Translations under genes and position numbers: made by a program
Part shown: piece after piece, positions 24,554 through 32,627 of the stretch
Layout: every line of letters begins with the position of its first letter
Position numbering within the stretch: position 1 is the stretch's first letter
Source: JAKJEP01 sp964580995
GTDB lineage: Bacteria; Planctomycetota; Phycisphaerae; Sedimentisphaerales; SM23-30
Assembly: GCA_964580995.1 (NCBI GenBank)
Contig: CAZOMV010000044.1
Coordinates: 1-44,720 of the forward strand
Reading direction: 5' to 3'
Length of the DNA: 44,720 bases
The notes under the pieces: generated by a model
Databases searched by the model: none
What the model was told of the DNA's origin: nothing
What the model saw: only the letters and a program-made list of their open reading frames with translations

Positions 24554-24850
24554 AAATTTTCGACTAACGTCTCCGTGAAAGTGCCCGAAGAAGCGACATC
24601 CTATGCAGCAGATCTGTGATCCGATTTCAGCAGGCCACCGAACCGTCTCATACTTTGCCCGGCCAGAAAACCAGCAAAACATGAAGTCTGGAATACATTC
24701 AGGTTCGACTTGGGAAATACGCGAGGTTTTATGCGAGAAAAGCTACAACCAAACTACAACCAAAAGGTACGATATCTACACTTTATGCGATATTTACCAC
24801 GTTCTAACTGATGAAATACCAAATATTTGTGAAAAAACGAAGATTTACGA
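24554..24850. other. Intergenic region between two partial tRNAs
   Basis: No supported gene is seen in these 297 bases. Frames across it are short and lack ribosome binding sites. It could be the non-integrase arm of an attachment site or the end of a second element. Confidence 0.4.
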
Positions 24851-24894
24851 TTGAATTCGAAGTCCGCGACTCTATCCAATTGAGCTACGGGCGC
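24851..24894 (-). tRNA. 5' half of tRNA-Arg(TCG), interrupted
   Basis: Reading leftwards from 24894: acceptor GCGCCCG, TA, D arm GCTC-AATTGGATA-GAG, anticodon stem GCGGA and loop CTTCGAA with anticodon TCG. After GACTTCGAAT the sequence should return with the complementary stem but instead reads TCAATCG. The variable, T and 3' acceptor parts are missing. The break point in the anticodon loop suggests insertion or excision by a tyrosine integrase. Confidence 0.75.
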
Positions 24895-25058
24895 AAATGA
24901 TTGCATGGCAATTACTTATATACAATTACCGAACGTATGCGAAAATCCGGTTCGCCAAAAGAAAACCACGTTCAGCTAATTTTGCGCCTACCTTACATTC
25001 GTCCGGTACCTATTGCAAGAAAATTACGAGAAAACGTATTCCGCCGGTAAAGGGTCAA

Positions 25059-26024
25059 TTATTTTGCTTCTTTAGTAAAGATTCGGGATGGCAGGGTGAT
25101 CTCTTTTTCGACGGTCTGTCCGTTGAGAATCTTCAAAGCGGTTTCAATGGCCTGCTGGCCGCCGGTGGGGTATTCAAAGGTGGCGTCCAGGATGCCCTGC
25201 TGGACGTACACCTGTCCTTCCTGTGCCAGACCGTCGATGCCGACGAATTTTATATCCTTTTCGCGGCTGGCGGCCTGGGCGGCCAGATAGGCGCCGTGGG
25301 CGCCGGGGTCGTTATGGGCATAGACCAGGTCGATGTGGTCGAAGCGGGCTAGGGCGGATTCCATCTCCTTGCGGGCTTCCGGTTCAAGCCACTTCATGTC
25401 TGCTTCAAAGATGACCTCGATATTGGTTCCTTCGATAGCTTTACGGAAGCCGGCGTGGCGGTCCTGGCCGGGGATGGAGGTCATCAGGCCCTTGAGTTCG
25501 ACGACTTTGCCCTTGCCGCCGAGTTTTTCGACGATCCATTTGCCGGCGTTTTCGCCGATCTGCTTGTTGTCAGCGCCGATGAAGCAGGTATATTGATCCC
25601 CCAACACGCGGCGGTCCAGAACGAGAACCGGAATTCCTGCTTCATATGCCTGAGCGACTACCGGAGTTAGCGGGGCGGCTTCCTTGGGGGAGATGATAAT
25701 CAGGTCAACGCCGGCGGAGATAAATTCCTCCATCTGGGCACGCTGCTTCAGGGTGTCGTTCTGGGCATCTTTGAAGATGACTTTCAGCTCCGGATACGCT
25801 TCGGCGGCTTTCCGGACATCTTCGTTCATTTGGCCGCGCCACGGCTCGCCCAGATTGCACTGACTCATGCCGAGGGTCCATTTGGCCTCTGTTTTTTCAG
25901 ATGCCGGAGGTTCTTTCGTGGGAGTATTTTCTTTAGCAGGGGTGTTTTCTTTCTTGCCGCAGCCAGAAAAAAGAAAAATACTGACTAACAATAAGACAGC
26001 AAATGATACGCAAATTTTTTTCAT
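25059..26024 (-). CDS. Sugar ABC transporter substrate-binding lipoprotein (RbsB/YtfQ class)
   Basis: This 321-residue protein starts behind AAAGGTG and has a lipoprotein signal whose lipobox LFSGC places the lipidated cysteine at residue 22. A Lys/Glu/Pro linker leads to a Peripla_BP_4 fold: WTLGMSQCNLGEPWRGQM, ISAGVDLIIISPKEA, GIPVLVLDRRV, VVELKGLMTSIPGQDRHAGF, VYAHNDPGAHGAYLAA and GIDGLAQ. These are the standard landmarks of ribose, arabinose and galactofuranose binding proteins. It is the last gene of a three-gene operon, 18 bases after the permease. The ligand cannot be read directly. With two arabinofuranosidase-type enzymes nearby, a pentose or furanose sugar is likely. Confidence 0.9.
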   Translation of the reverse strand: MKKICVSFAVLLLVSIFLFSGCGKKENTPAKENTPTKEPPASEKTEAKWTLGMSQCNLGEPWRGQMNEDVRKAAEAYPELKVIFKDAQNDTLKQRAQMEEFISAGVDLIIISPKEAAPLTPVVAQAYEAGIPVLVLDRRVLGDQYTCFIGADNKQIGENAGKWIVEKLGGKGKVVELKGLMTSIPGQDRHAGFRKAIEGTNIEVIFEADMKWLEPEARKEMESALARFDHIDLVYAHNDPGAHGAYLAAQAASREKDIKFVGIDGLAQEGQVYVQQGILDATFEYPTGGQQAIETALKILNGQTVEKEITLPSRIFTKEAK

Positions 26025-26042
26025 GTTTACACCTTTCTTGCA

Positions 26043-27044
26043 TTAATGTTTTGATTTTTGGAATAATACCGCAGAGACAATAATAAACCCAGTGAGCATT
26101 AACCGGGATGCCTCGCCGACCGCGTTGATACTAAGAATTTTTTCGAGATACCCGATGGTAAGCGCACCCAATAGTGTCAGCCCGATTCCGCCTTTGCCGC
26201 CCATCAGGCTGGTGCCGCCGATGACGACAATGGCGATGGCGGAAAGTTCGTAGGAGACGCCGGCTTCCGGGTCACCCTGACATTCCTGAGCCGCCTGGCA
26301 AATGCCGGCTACCGCACTGAAAAAACCGCACAGCAGATAGGCCAGGGTTTTCATTTTTGCGACAGGTACGCCGGAGAGGCGGGCCGCTTCTTCATTCCCG
26401 CCGATGGCGTATAAGTATCGCCCCCAGCGGAGTCGGGAAAGCAGAATCCAGCAGATGAAAAGGCAGAAGGCAAAAATTATGGTAACTACGGCAATATTGT
26501 TACCGAAAATTTTTGAATTGATGGCATTAAAAATATAGGGCAGATCTACATAGGTATAGCTGCCGTCGGAAGTCTGCATGGCGGTGGAGATTTTTTGTCC
26601 GCCGGAGATGAATTTGGCCAGGCCGCGGGCGAAGACCATCATGGCCAATGTGGAGATAAACGGCTGGATTTTGAACCGGGCGATCAGGCTGCCGGACAGG
26701 CTGCCGCAGAGGGAACCCGCCAGCAGGCAAAAGGGAATAGCCAGCCAGGCGGCCCATCCCAACTGTATAGAAGTGAGCGAAAAAATAACAGCAGTAAAAC
26801 CGAGGATGCTGCCGACGGACAGATCGATGCCGGCGGTGATGATGACGATGGTCATGCCGCAGGCCAGGATGCCGTAAACGGAGACCTGGCGGAACATATC
26901 GCGGTGGGTGCCCCATTTGTAAAACGCCCCATCGGCATTAAAGATGACGCCCAGCAGGAAGACCAGAGCCAGAGCGGCAAAGGCCCGGGTGGCCGGCAGG
27001 GTCAATACTTTCTTGATGGTAGATGATTGCTTGCTCTCGGCCAT
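26043..27044 (-). CDS. rbsC-like: Sugar ABC transporter permease (RbsC class)
   Basis: This 333-residue membrane protein of the BPD_transp_2 family has eight to ten hydrophobic segments. Family landmarks are YGILACGMTIVIITAGIDLSVGS near the N-terminus, FISTLAMMVFARGLA in the middle, and AIAIVVIGGTSLMGGKGGIGLTLLGALTIG near the C-terminus (the ABC-interacting EAA-like loop region). It starts behind GAGGAAT, one base after the stop of the ATPase gene, so the two are co-translated. It forms the channel of the importer with the ATPase at 27046 and the binding protein at 25059. No irregularity is seen. Confidence 0.93.
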   Translation of the reverse strand: MAESKQSSTIKKVLTLPATRAFAALALVFLLGVIFNADGAFYKWGTHRDMFRQVSVYGILACGMTIVIITAGIDLSVGSILGFTAVIFSLTSIQLGWAAWLAIPFCLLAGSLCGSLSGSLIARFKIQPFISTLAMMVFARGLAKFISGGQKISTAMQTSDGSYTYVDLPYIFNAINSKIFGNNIAVVTIIFAFCLFICWILLSRLRWGRYLYAIGGNEEAARLSGVPVAKMKTLAYLLCGFFSAVAGICQAAQECQGDPEAGVSYELSAIAIVVIGGTSLMGGKGGIGLTLLGALTIGYLEKILSINAVGEASRLMLTGFIIVSAVLFQKSKH

Positions 27045-27045
27045 A

Positions 27046-28593
27046 TTATTCCTCTGGTAAAGCGGTTTCGCCCATTGCGGCCCGCAGGATTTTTTCCTGG
27101 GTGGCTTGTTCCTGTGTGAATTGGGCGGTGATCCGGCCCCGGTGCAGGACCAGGATGCGGTCCGACATGGCCAGCAGTTCGGGCATTTCTGAGGTAATCA
27201 GAAGAATCGCCATTCCCTGAGCCGTCAGATCGTTCATCAGTTTGTAGATTTCATGCTTGGCACCGACATCAACACCCCGGGTGGGTTCGTCGAGCAGCAG
27301 GACCTGCGGCTGGGTTTCGAGCCATTTGGCGAGCACGACTTTTTGCTGGTTTCCCCCGGAGAGGGTCTGAACCTCCACGTCCAGACCGGCGGCCCGGAGC
27401 GATAATTTTTTCGCCTGCCGCTGGGCGGCGGCGATTTCATCGGAAGGCCGCAGCCAGCCGTTGGGCGAAAACTTTTTCAGGGAGGCCAGCGTGGTGTTTT
27501 GCAGGACGTTCATGCCCAGGACCAGGCCGTTTTCTTTCCGGTCGTTGGTTAAAAGCGCCAGCCCGCACTGTATGGCATGTCCGGGGGAATCGATTTCATA
27601 TTCCCGGCCGTTGATATCAATCTGGGCGCCAAATAAAGGGCCGAAATCTCCGAAAAGGCCGTGGAGAACTTCAGAGTTTCCCGATCCTTGCAGGCCGGCC
27701 AGCCCCACAATCTCGCCGGCATGGACCTCGAAAGAGAGCCGATCCGCTGCCAGGCGGGGCGTACCGGCCGAGTCCGGGATGGACAGTGACCGGACTTGTA
27801 ATTTGCATGGTCCAATTTCGGATAGCCGCTGTGGAAATTGCTCGGTCAGTTCCCGGCCGATCATCCATTCAATCAATTTATTTTGAGGTAGTTCGTCAGC
27901 CGGGGCTGTACTAATATACCGGCCATCCCGCAAAACGGTAATCCGGTCAGCAATGGCATAAATCTCCTCCATTTTGTGGGAGATGTAAACGATGGCACAG
28001 CCGCGGGCTTTCAGATTGTCAATAATCGCAAAAAGTTTTTTGACCTCCGGCTCGGCCAGAGCACTGGTCGGTTCATCCATGATGATAATGCGAGCGTCGA
28101 AGGCCAGGGCCTTGGCGATCTCGATCATCTGCTGGATGGAAACCGGATAGTCGGCAACCGGGTTAGTGATGTCCAGATCCAGGTTCAGGCCGAGTTCCAG
28201 CAGCAGCTTTTGGGTTCTGCGATTTTGCTCGCGATAATTCATCCAGCCGGCAGGACCGGCCAGCTCTCGCCCCAGGAAAATATTATCGGACACATTCATG
28301 CTGCCGATCAGCGACATTTCCTGATGAATTACGGCAATTCCATGCTGGGCGGCATGCTGGGGGGACTTAAAACGGACCAACTCCTGATGGATATGAATTT
28401 CGCCCTGATAGTCCGTATGAATACCCGCCAGAATCTTCATCAGCGTGCTTTTCCCGGCCCCGTTCTCACCGGCCAGAATATGGACCTCGCCGGGGTAGAG
28501 GTCGAGGGAGACATTTTCCAGGACGGTTACACCCGAAAACATTTTTCCAATCCGACGCATGGAAAGGATCATTTGTGCCATTTTTTTCATCAT
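27046..28593 (-). CDS. rbsA-like: Sugar ABC transporter ATP-binding protein with two ATPase domains (RbsA/MglA class)
   Basis: This 515-residue protein has tandem nucleotide-binding domains. The first shows GENGAGKSTLMKIL (Walker A), VSIQQMIEIAKAL in place of the usual signature, and IIIMDEPTSAL. The second has GLQGSGNSEVLHGLFG, a degenerate Walker A lacking the GK[ST], then LSGGNQQKVVLAKWL and VLLLDEPTRGVDVGAKHEIY. This asymmetry is normal for sugar importers of the CUT2 class. Start choice is open: ATG at 28593, 28590 or 28581; none has a strong ribosome binding site. It is the first gene of the operon. The 45-bp motif shared with the GH172 operon lies at 28624-28668, 31 bases upstream. Confidence 0.93.
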   Translation of the reverse strand: MMKKMAQMILSMRRIGKMFSGVTVLENVSLDLYPGEVHILAGENGAGKSTLMKILAGIHTDYQGEIHIHQELVRFKSPQHAAQHGIAVIHQEMSLIGSMNVSDNIFLGRELAGPAGWMNYREQNRRTQKLLLELGLNLDLDITNPVADYPVSIQQMIEIAKALAFDARIIIMDEPTSALAEPEVKKLFAIIDNLKARGCAIVYISHKMEEIYAIADRITVLRDGRYISTAPADELPQNKLIEWMIGRELTEQFPQRLSEIGPCKLQVRSLSIPDSAGTPRLAADRLSFEVHAGEIVGLAGLQGSGNSEVLHGLFGDFGPLFGAQIDINGREYEIDSPGHAIQCGLALLTNDRKENGLVLGMNVLQNTTLASLKKFSPNGWLRPSDEIAAAQRQAKKLSLRAAGLDVEVQTLSGGNQQKVVLAKWLETQPQVLLLDEPTRGVDVGAKHEIYKLMNDLTAQGMAILLITSEMPELLAMSDRILVLHRGRITAQFTQEQATQEKILRAAMGETALPEE

Positions 28594-28623
28594 ATATTCT
28601 TACATCATATACACTAATGGCAA

Positions 28624-28668
28624 GTAAAGAAACACCATTATTGGCAAACAAAATCGCCAATTTGAGAA
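28624..28668. promoter_or_regulatory. Shared 45-bp upstream motif, copy A (transporter operon)
   Basis: This sequence aligns without gaps to 38188-38232, with 36 of 45 identical bases. Conserved blocks are GTAAAGAAAC at one end, CCATT, GCAA, AAAAT and TTGAGAA at the other end. This copy also contains TTGGC and GCCAA as an inverted pair. It lies just upstream of the minus-strand transporter operon and is probably an operator or part of a promoter. Confidence 0.6.
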
Positions 28669-28997
28669 GAATGGTTTAAATCAAACGCTATTTTATCAGG
28701 GCATGGCAAGCTTGTCCACGGTATTAAAATCCGGGCAAAAGGGGGGAGTTATTTTATCCATTTTGCCGGGAGTTTGCAGGGAAATCGGCAGAAAAGGGGT
28801 TTTTCCCAAATATCTGTATAATAAGAAGTAAGATAAAGATTGCATAGTCAGCGGACGATAAATAAATAAGATGATTTTTTCAGGTCCGGTCGATGGAGAG
28901 GGATGTGGATTTGACAAGGCAAACAAAAAGAAATGATTGACGAACGCAGGGATTTTGTATTAAACTTATGGAAATCAATGATATACAAAGCTGATCT
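28669..28997. other. Divergent intergenic region
   Basis: This segment separates the transporter operon (minus) from the dehydratase gene (plus). TTGAC boxes occur near 28913 and 28934 on the plus strand, but neither has a convincing -10 at the right spacing. No gene is seen. Confidence 0.4.
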
Positions 28998-30959
28998 ATG
29001 ACTAAAACGGAAATGGCAGAGGAGATGGATACGGAGTCAACGGGGGGCGGGAGCCTGTTGCGCCCGGTGAAGCTGTTTTTGCTTCACATCGTTTTTTTTA
29101 CGCTGTCGCTTTTGCTGTCATTCCTGGGTTACGACAATATGCAGATGGGGGACTGGTGGTTTCCCGATCTTTTTTTATACTGGCTGGGATTTACCCTGAT
29201 CGTCAAGCTCACCATATTCGGAATTTTGCATCAGTATCAGGGTTGGTGGCGGTATGCCAGCGTCTCGGATCTGCTCAGCATCATCAAGGGTTCGCATTTC
29301 AGTACCTTGATCATTGTGGTGCTCTGGTTTTTCGTCCAGGAATTCGGGGTGGCAAAATTTGTCCCGGCCTTGAAACAGATGCCACATGCCGTCATGCTGA
29401 TGGACTGGGCGGCGACGATTGTTGTGATTTGCGGCGTCCGTTTGGCGATCCGGCTGTATTATGAAGAGACGCAGACCGTCTCCAGTGGACGATTAAGCCG
29501 GCTTCTGGTTGTCGGGGCGGGTAATGCCGGGGAAGTGCTGTTGCGTGAGATTCATCGCATGGGGGAAACCCGCTATGAGGTAGTCGGTTTTATCGATGAT
29601 GACCCGAAAAAAATCGGGGTCCGGATTCACGGGGTGCCCGTGCTGGCCAGTTGTGAAAAGATCAAGGAGATTGCCAAAAAGCGCAATATTGACGAAATTG
29701 TGATTGCCATGCCCTCCGCTACCCATAAGCAGATGCGGCGGGTGGTCGAGCTGTGCCGCGGCACCAACCTGCGTTTCAGCACCGTGCCGGATCTGGTGGC
29801 CATTGCCTCCGGCCAGGTCAAGGTGTCGCAAATCCGCGATGTGGACATCAACGACCTGCTGGGCCGGGAACCGGTTCGGCTGGATACCGAGCAGATCAGC
29901 CGGTTTATCAAGGATAAGGTGATTTTGATTACCGGGGCGGGCGGCTCCATCGGTTCGGAGATGTGCCGCCAGGTCAGCCAGTTCCAGCCGCGGACGCTGC
30001 TGCTTTTGGAGCAGGCGGAAAACGGCCTGTTTTTTGTCGAACGGGAATTACGCAGGAATTTCCCCCAAATCGATTACCGGGCCATTATCTGCGATATTGT
30101 GGACCGCAAGCGGGTTGACTGGGTATTCGAGACCTACGGACCCAAAGTGGTTTTTCATGCGGCGGCTCATAAGCATGTACCTTTGATGGAATTGAATCCG
30201 GGGGAGGCGATCAAGAACAATGTCATCGGAACCCGGAATGTGGCCGAGGCGGCGGACCAGTTCGGCAGCAGCCATTTCGTGATGATTTCCACCGATAAGG
30301 CAGTGAATCCGACCAGTATCATGGGATCGAGCAAGCGGATCGCGGAAATGACGATCCAGTGTTTGAACAAGCGCAGCAATACGGATTATGTCACGGTCCG
30401 GTTCGGCAACGTCCTGGGCAGCAACGGCAGCGTGATCCCGATTTTTAAGGACCAGATAGCCGCCGGCGGGCCGGTGACGGTGACGCATCCGGAAATGCAG
30501 CGTTATTTCATGACGATTCCGGAGGCCTCGCAACTGGTCTTGCAGTCGGCGACCATGGGGCAGGGAGGCGAGGTGTTTGTGCTGGATATGGGGGAGCCGG
30601 TCAAGATTGTCGACCTGGCCCGCGATTTGATTACCTTGAGCGGATTTCGGCCGGGGGAAGATATCGAAATCAAGTTTACGGGGATGCGGCCGGGGGAAAA
30701 ACTGTTTGAAGAGCTGGCGATGACCGGGGAAAATATGCAGCCGACCCGCCATCCGAAAATCGGCATCTGGAAGAATCTCCCGCCGGATGAAAAGTCATTG
30801 CGCCACACAATTGATGACCTGTTGGCCACCATCGAAAAAGGCGCTGACCGCGAAGAAATCGTGGCGATCATCAAACAGATTGTCCCTGAATATGTCGGCG
30901 ATGTCGATTTTATGAAACTGCACCGGGAACATATCACCAAAAACAACCATGCCCATTAG
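28998..30959 (+). CDS. Membrane-bound nucleotide-sugar dehydratase (FlaA1/CapD/WbpM family)
   Basis: In this 653-residue protein, residues about 20-145 hold four transmembrane helices. A CoA-binding-like Rossmann domain follows (RLLVVGAGNAGEVLLREIHR), then the catalytic SDR domain from about 300 (VILITGAGGSIGSEMCRQVS). The catalytic region STDKAVNPTSIMGSSKR has M-x3-K instead of Y-x3-K. This is a known feature of this UDP-GlcNAc 4,6-dehydratase family, not a defect. The C-terminal substrate part includes RFGNVLGSNGSVIPIF and GMRPGEKLFEELA. It acts in surface polysaccharide or glycan synthesis at the inner membrane. It stands alone, and its stop lies seven bases from the convergent GH51 gene. 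The start has no strong ribosome binding site. Confidence 0.92.
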   Translation: MTKTEMAEEMDTESTGGGSLLRPVKLFLLHIVFFTLSLLLSFLGYDNMQMGDWWFPDLFLYWLGFTLIVKLTIFGILHQYQGWWRYASVSDLLSIIKGSHFSTLIIVVLWFFVQEFGVAKFVPALKQMPHAVMLMDWAATIVVICGVRLAIRLYYEETQTVSSGRLSRLLVVGAGNAGEVLLREIHRMGETRYEVVGFIDDDPKKIGVRIHGVPVLASCEKIKEIAKKRNIDEIVIAMPSATHKQMRRVVELCRGTNLRFSTVPDLVAIASGQVKVSQIRDVDINDLLGREPVRLDTEQISRFIKDKVILITGAGGSIGSEMCRQVSQFQPRTLLLLEQAENGLFFVERELRRNFPQIDYRAIICDIVDRKRVDWVFETYGPKVVFHAAAHKHVPLMELNPGEAIKNNVIGTRNVAEAADQFGSSHFVMISTDKAVNPTSIMGSSKRIAEMTIQCLNKRSNTDYVTVRFGNVLGSNGSVIPIFKDQIAAGGPVTVTHPEMQRYFMTIPEASQLVLQSATMGQGGEVFVLDMGEPVKIVDLARDLITLSGFRPGEDIEIKFTGMRPGEKLFEELAMTGENMQPTRHPKIGIWKNLPPDEKSLRHTIDDLLATIEKGADREEIVAIIKQIVPEYVGDVDFMKLHREHITKNNHAH

Positions 30960-30966
30960 AATTGTT

Positions 30967-32595
30967 TTACGATAGTTCCAATATCAGTTGTACCACCGAA
31001 GCCGGGGGAAAGCTGAAAATGGCATGGTCCCCGGCGATTCGGACGTCCGCCTTTTTCACCTGCACGGCATCGGGATTGTCAAAACTGTTCCGGGCATGAA
31101 TATCCTTTTCCGATAGCACCGTCGCCGTTGCCGCTTTGATTTTTGCCCCGCGGGCGGAGATTTCCGTTTCGCGGGCATCGGTGATGCTGGGATTGACCGC
31201 TGTAAGAATCAGTTGTTTGCCGTGCAGCGAGGCGGAACCGGACAGGCCGCTGAGTTTGTCGGGATTGTTGTCGGTTTTGGTGAAATTTACCTCCGGGGCG
31301 GTAAAGATGGTGCGGAGCGACTGGCCGTTCTGGTGGGGGGCGTATAACTCAAACACATGGAAATTCGGCGTGACAATGAATTTGTCCTCATGGGCCAGGA
31401 ACAGCGATTGCAGATTGTTGATGAGCTGGGCGATATTGGCCATCGCCACTTTGTCGGCGTGGCGATTGAAGATATCCAGGGTAAAACCGGCCACCAGGGC
31501 GTCCCGCATGGTTGCTGTTTGGCCGAAGAGGTGGGTGGAATGCACTTCCGAGCCCTGGCTATGCCAGGTGCCCCATTCGTCCACGATCAATTTAATCCGG
31601 TGATCGGTATCGATCTGCCCCATGGCGTCCCATTGCGTCTGGATGAGCGGGTCCATGCGGACGGCCCGGGCCAGCAGTTCGTACCATTCGGCTTCGTTGA
31701 AATCGACGGCCTGGCCGCGGCCGGCGGAGCCGCAGTAATAGTGCAGGGACCAGCCGTACAGGGAATTGAGGTACCAGCGGTTGCGTTCGGTCAGGCGGGT
31801 GAAAAATTTGGTGGTCCAGTTTACATCAAAATCCGACGGGCCGGACCCGATGAAAGCCAGCGGCACACCAAAGCGGGGGACCGCCGTGGTAAATTTGCGA
31901 TACTGCTCGGCGTATTCCTCCGGCGTAAAATTGCCCCCGCAGCCCCAGGATTCATTGCCGACGCCCCAGAAGCGGACCTTAAAGGGATCCGGCGAGCCGT
32001 TGGAAGCTCGTTCTTTGGCCAGGGTGGTGGAGCCGGCGGGGGCGTTGCAATATTCCACCCATTCGTAAAATTCTCTGGGCGTGGCGCTGCCCACATTGGC
32101 GGCCAGATAGGGCTGTGCGCCAATTAGTTGGCAGAATTGGACGAACTCATGCGTTCCGAATTCATTGGGTTCATATTTGGAAGGCCCGTCCGGCGCCCTC
32201 TGCAGAAAGTCGGTATTGATCCAGAAATTAGGCCGCTGTGGTCTTTTCTCCCGCGGCCCGATCCCGTCCCTCCAATTGTAGCTGTCGGCAAAGCACCCGC
32301 CCGGCCAGCGGACCACCGAGGGTTTCAGTCTTTTCATATATTCAACCAGTTCTTTGCGAATTCCGTTGATGTTGGGGATTTTGGAATTTTCCCCGACCCA
32401 GATTCCGTCATAAATAAGCCCGCCGATATGTTCGGTGAAATGGCCGTATAGATCCGGCGAGATCGTACCAATCGGCTCATCAAGTAATATTTCCACTTTG
32501 CAATCGGCGGCGGCCTGGGCCCGGAGGTTTTTGCCGAATACCAGAACCGCCCCGCCCGCCAGTGCACTTTTCAGGAACTGTCTTCTTTGCAACAT
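30967..32595 (-). CDS. Alpha-L-arabinofuranosidase, GH51
   Basis: This 542-residue exported protein has a twin-arginine-like leader (MLQRRQFLKSALAGGAVLVFG, ending near LRAQAA). The GH51 features are clear: LYGHFTEHIGGLIYDGIWVG, VVRWPGGCFADSYNWRDGIGP, then WGVGNESWGCGGNFTPEEY with the acid/base Glu and LIVDEWGTWH with the nucleophile Glu. A C-terminal beta domain ends the protein (FSFPPASVVQLILEL). It cleaves terminal alpha-L-arabinofuranose from arabinans or arabinoxylans. It is the fourth gene of a minus-strand operon, 32 bases after the 816-residue glycosidase-like gene. Together with GH172 and the importer it suggests arabinan use. Confidence 0.93.
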   Translation of the reverse strand: MLQRRQFLKSALAGGAVLVFGKNLRAQAAADCKVEILLDEPIGTISPDLYGHFTEHIGGLIYDGIWVGENSKIPNINGIRKELVEYMKRLKPSVVRWPGGCFADSYNWRDGIGPREKRPQRPNFWINTDFLQRAPDGPSKYEPNEFGTHEFVQFCQLIGAQPYLAANVGSATPREFYEWVEYCNAPAGSTTLAKERASNGSPDPFKVRFWGVGNESWGCGGNFTPEEYAEQYRKFTTAVPRFGVPLAFIGSGPSDFDVNWTTKFFTRLTERNRWYLNSLYGWSLHYYCGSAGRGQAVDFNEAEWYELLARAVRMDPLIQTQWDAMGQIDTDHRIKLIVDEWGTWHSQGSEVHSTHLFGQTATMRDALVAGFTLDIFNRHADKVAMANIAQLINNLQSLFLAHEDKFIVTPNFHVFELYAPHQNGQSLRTIFTAPEVNFTKTDNNPDKLSGLSGSASLHGKQLILTAVNPSITDARETEISARGAKIKAATATVLSEKDIHARNSFDNPDAVQVKKADVRIAGDHAIFSFPPASVVQLILELS

Positions 32596-32627
32596 CGGAC
32601 TATCCTGCCTTTCATTTCATAAAGGTG

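Noticed and set aside
24312..24578. An open frame with a peptide like DDRIRTDDLRAMNPQ
   Set aside because: This is the well-known artefact of translating across the antisense of a tRNA 3' end; it overlaps the integrase and the tRNA-Met fragment.
24500..24894. One tRNA gene split by an intron, with the 5' half at 24894 and the 3' half ending at 24500
   Set aside because: The acceptor strands do not pair (GCGCCCG against CGTCGCT) and the anticodon loops differ (TCG and CAT). These are halves of two different tRNAs.
28990..30959. Dehydratase judged inactive because Met replaces the usual catalytic Tyr (M-x3-K)
   Set aside because: This substitution is characteristic of the FlaA1/CapD/WbpM family and does not mean loss of function.
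30960..30966. A terminator between the convergent dehydratase and GH51 genes
   Set aside because: Only seven bases separate them and no hairpin with a T-run is visible.
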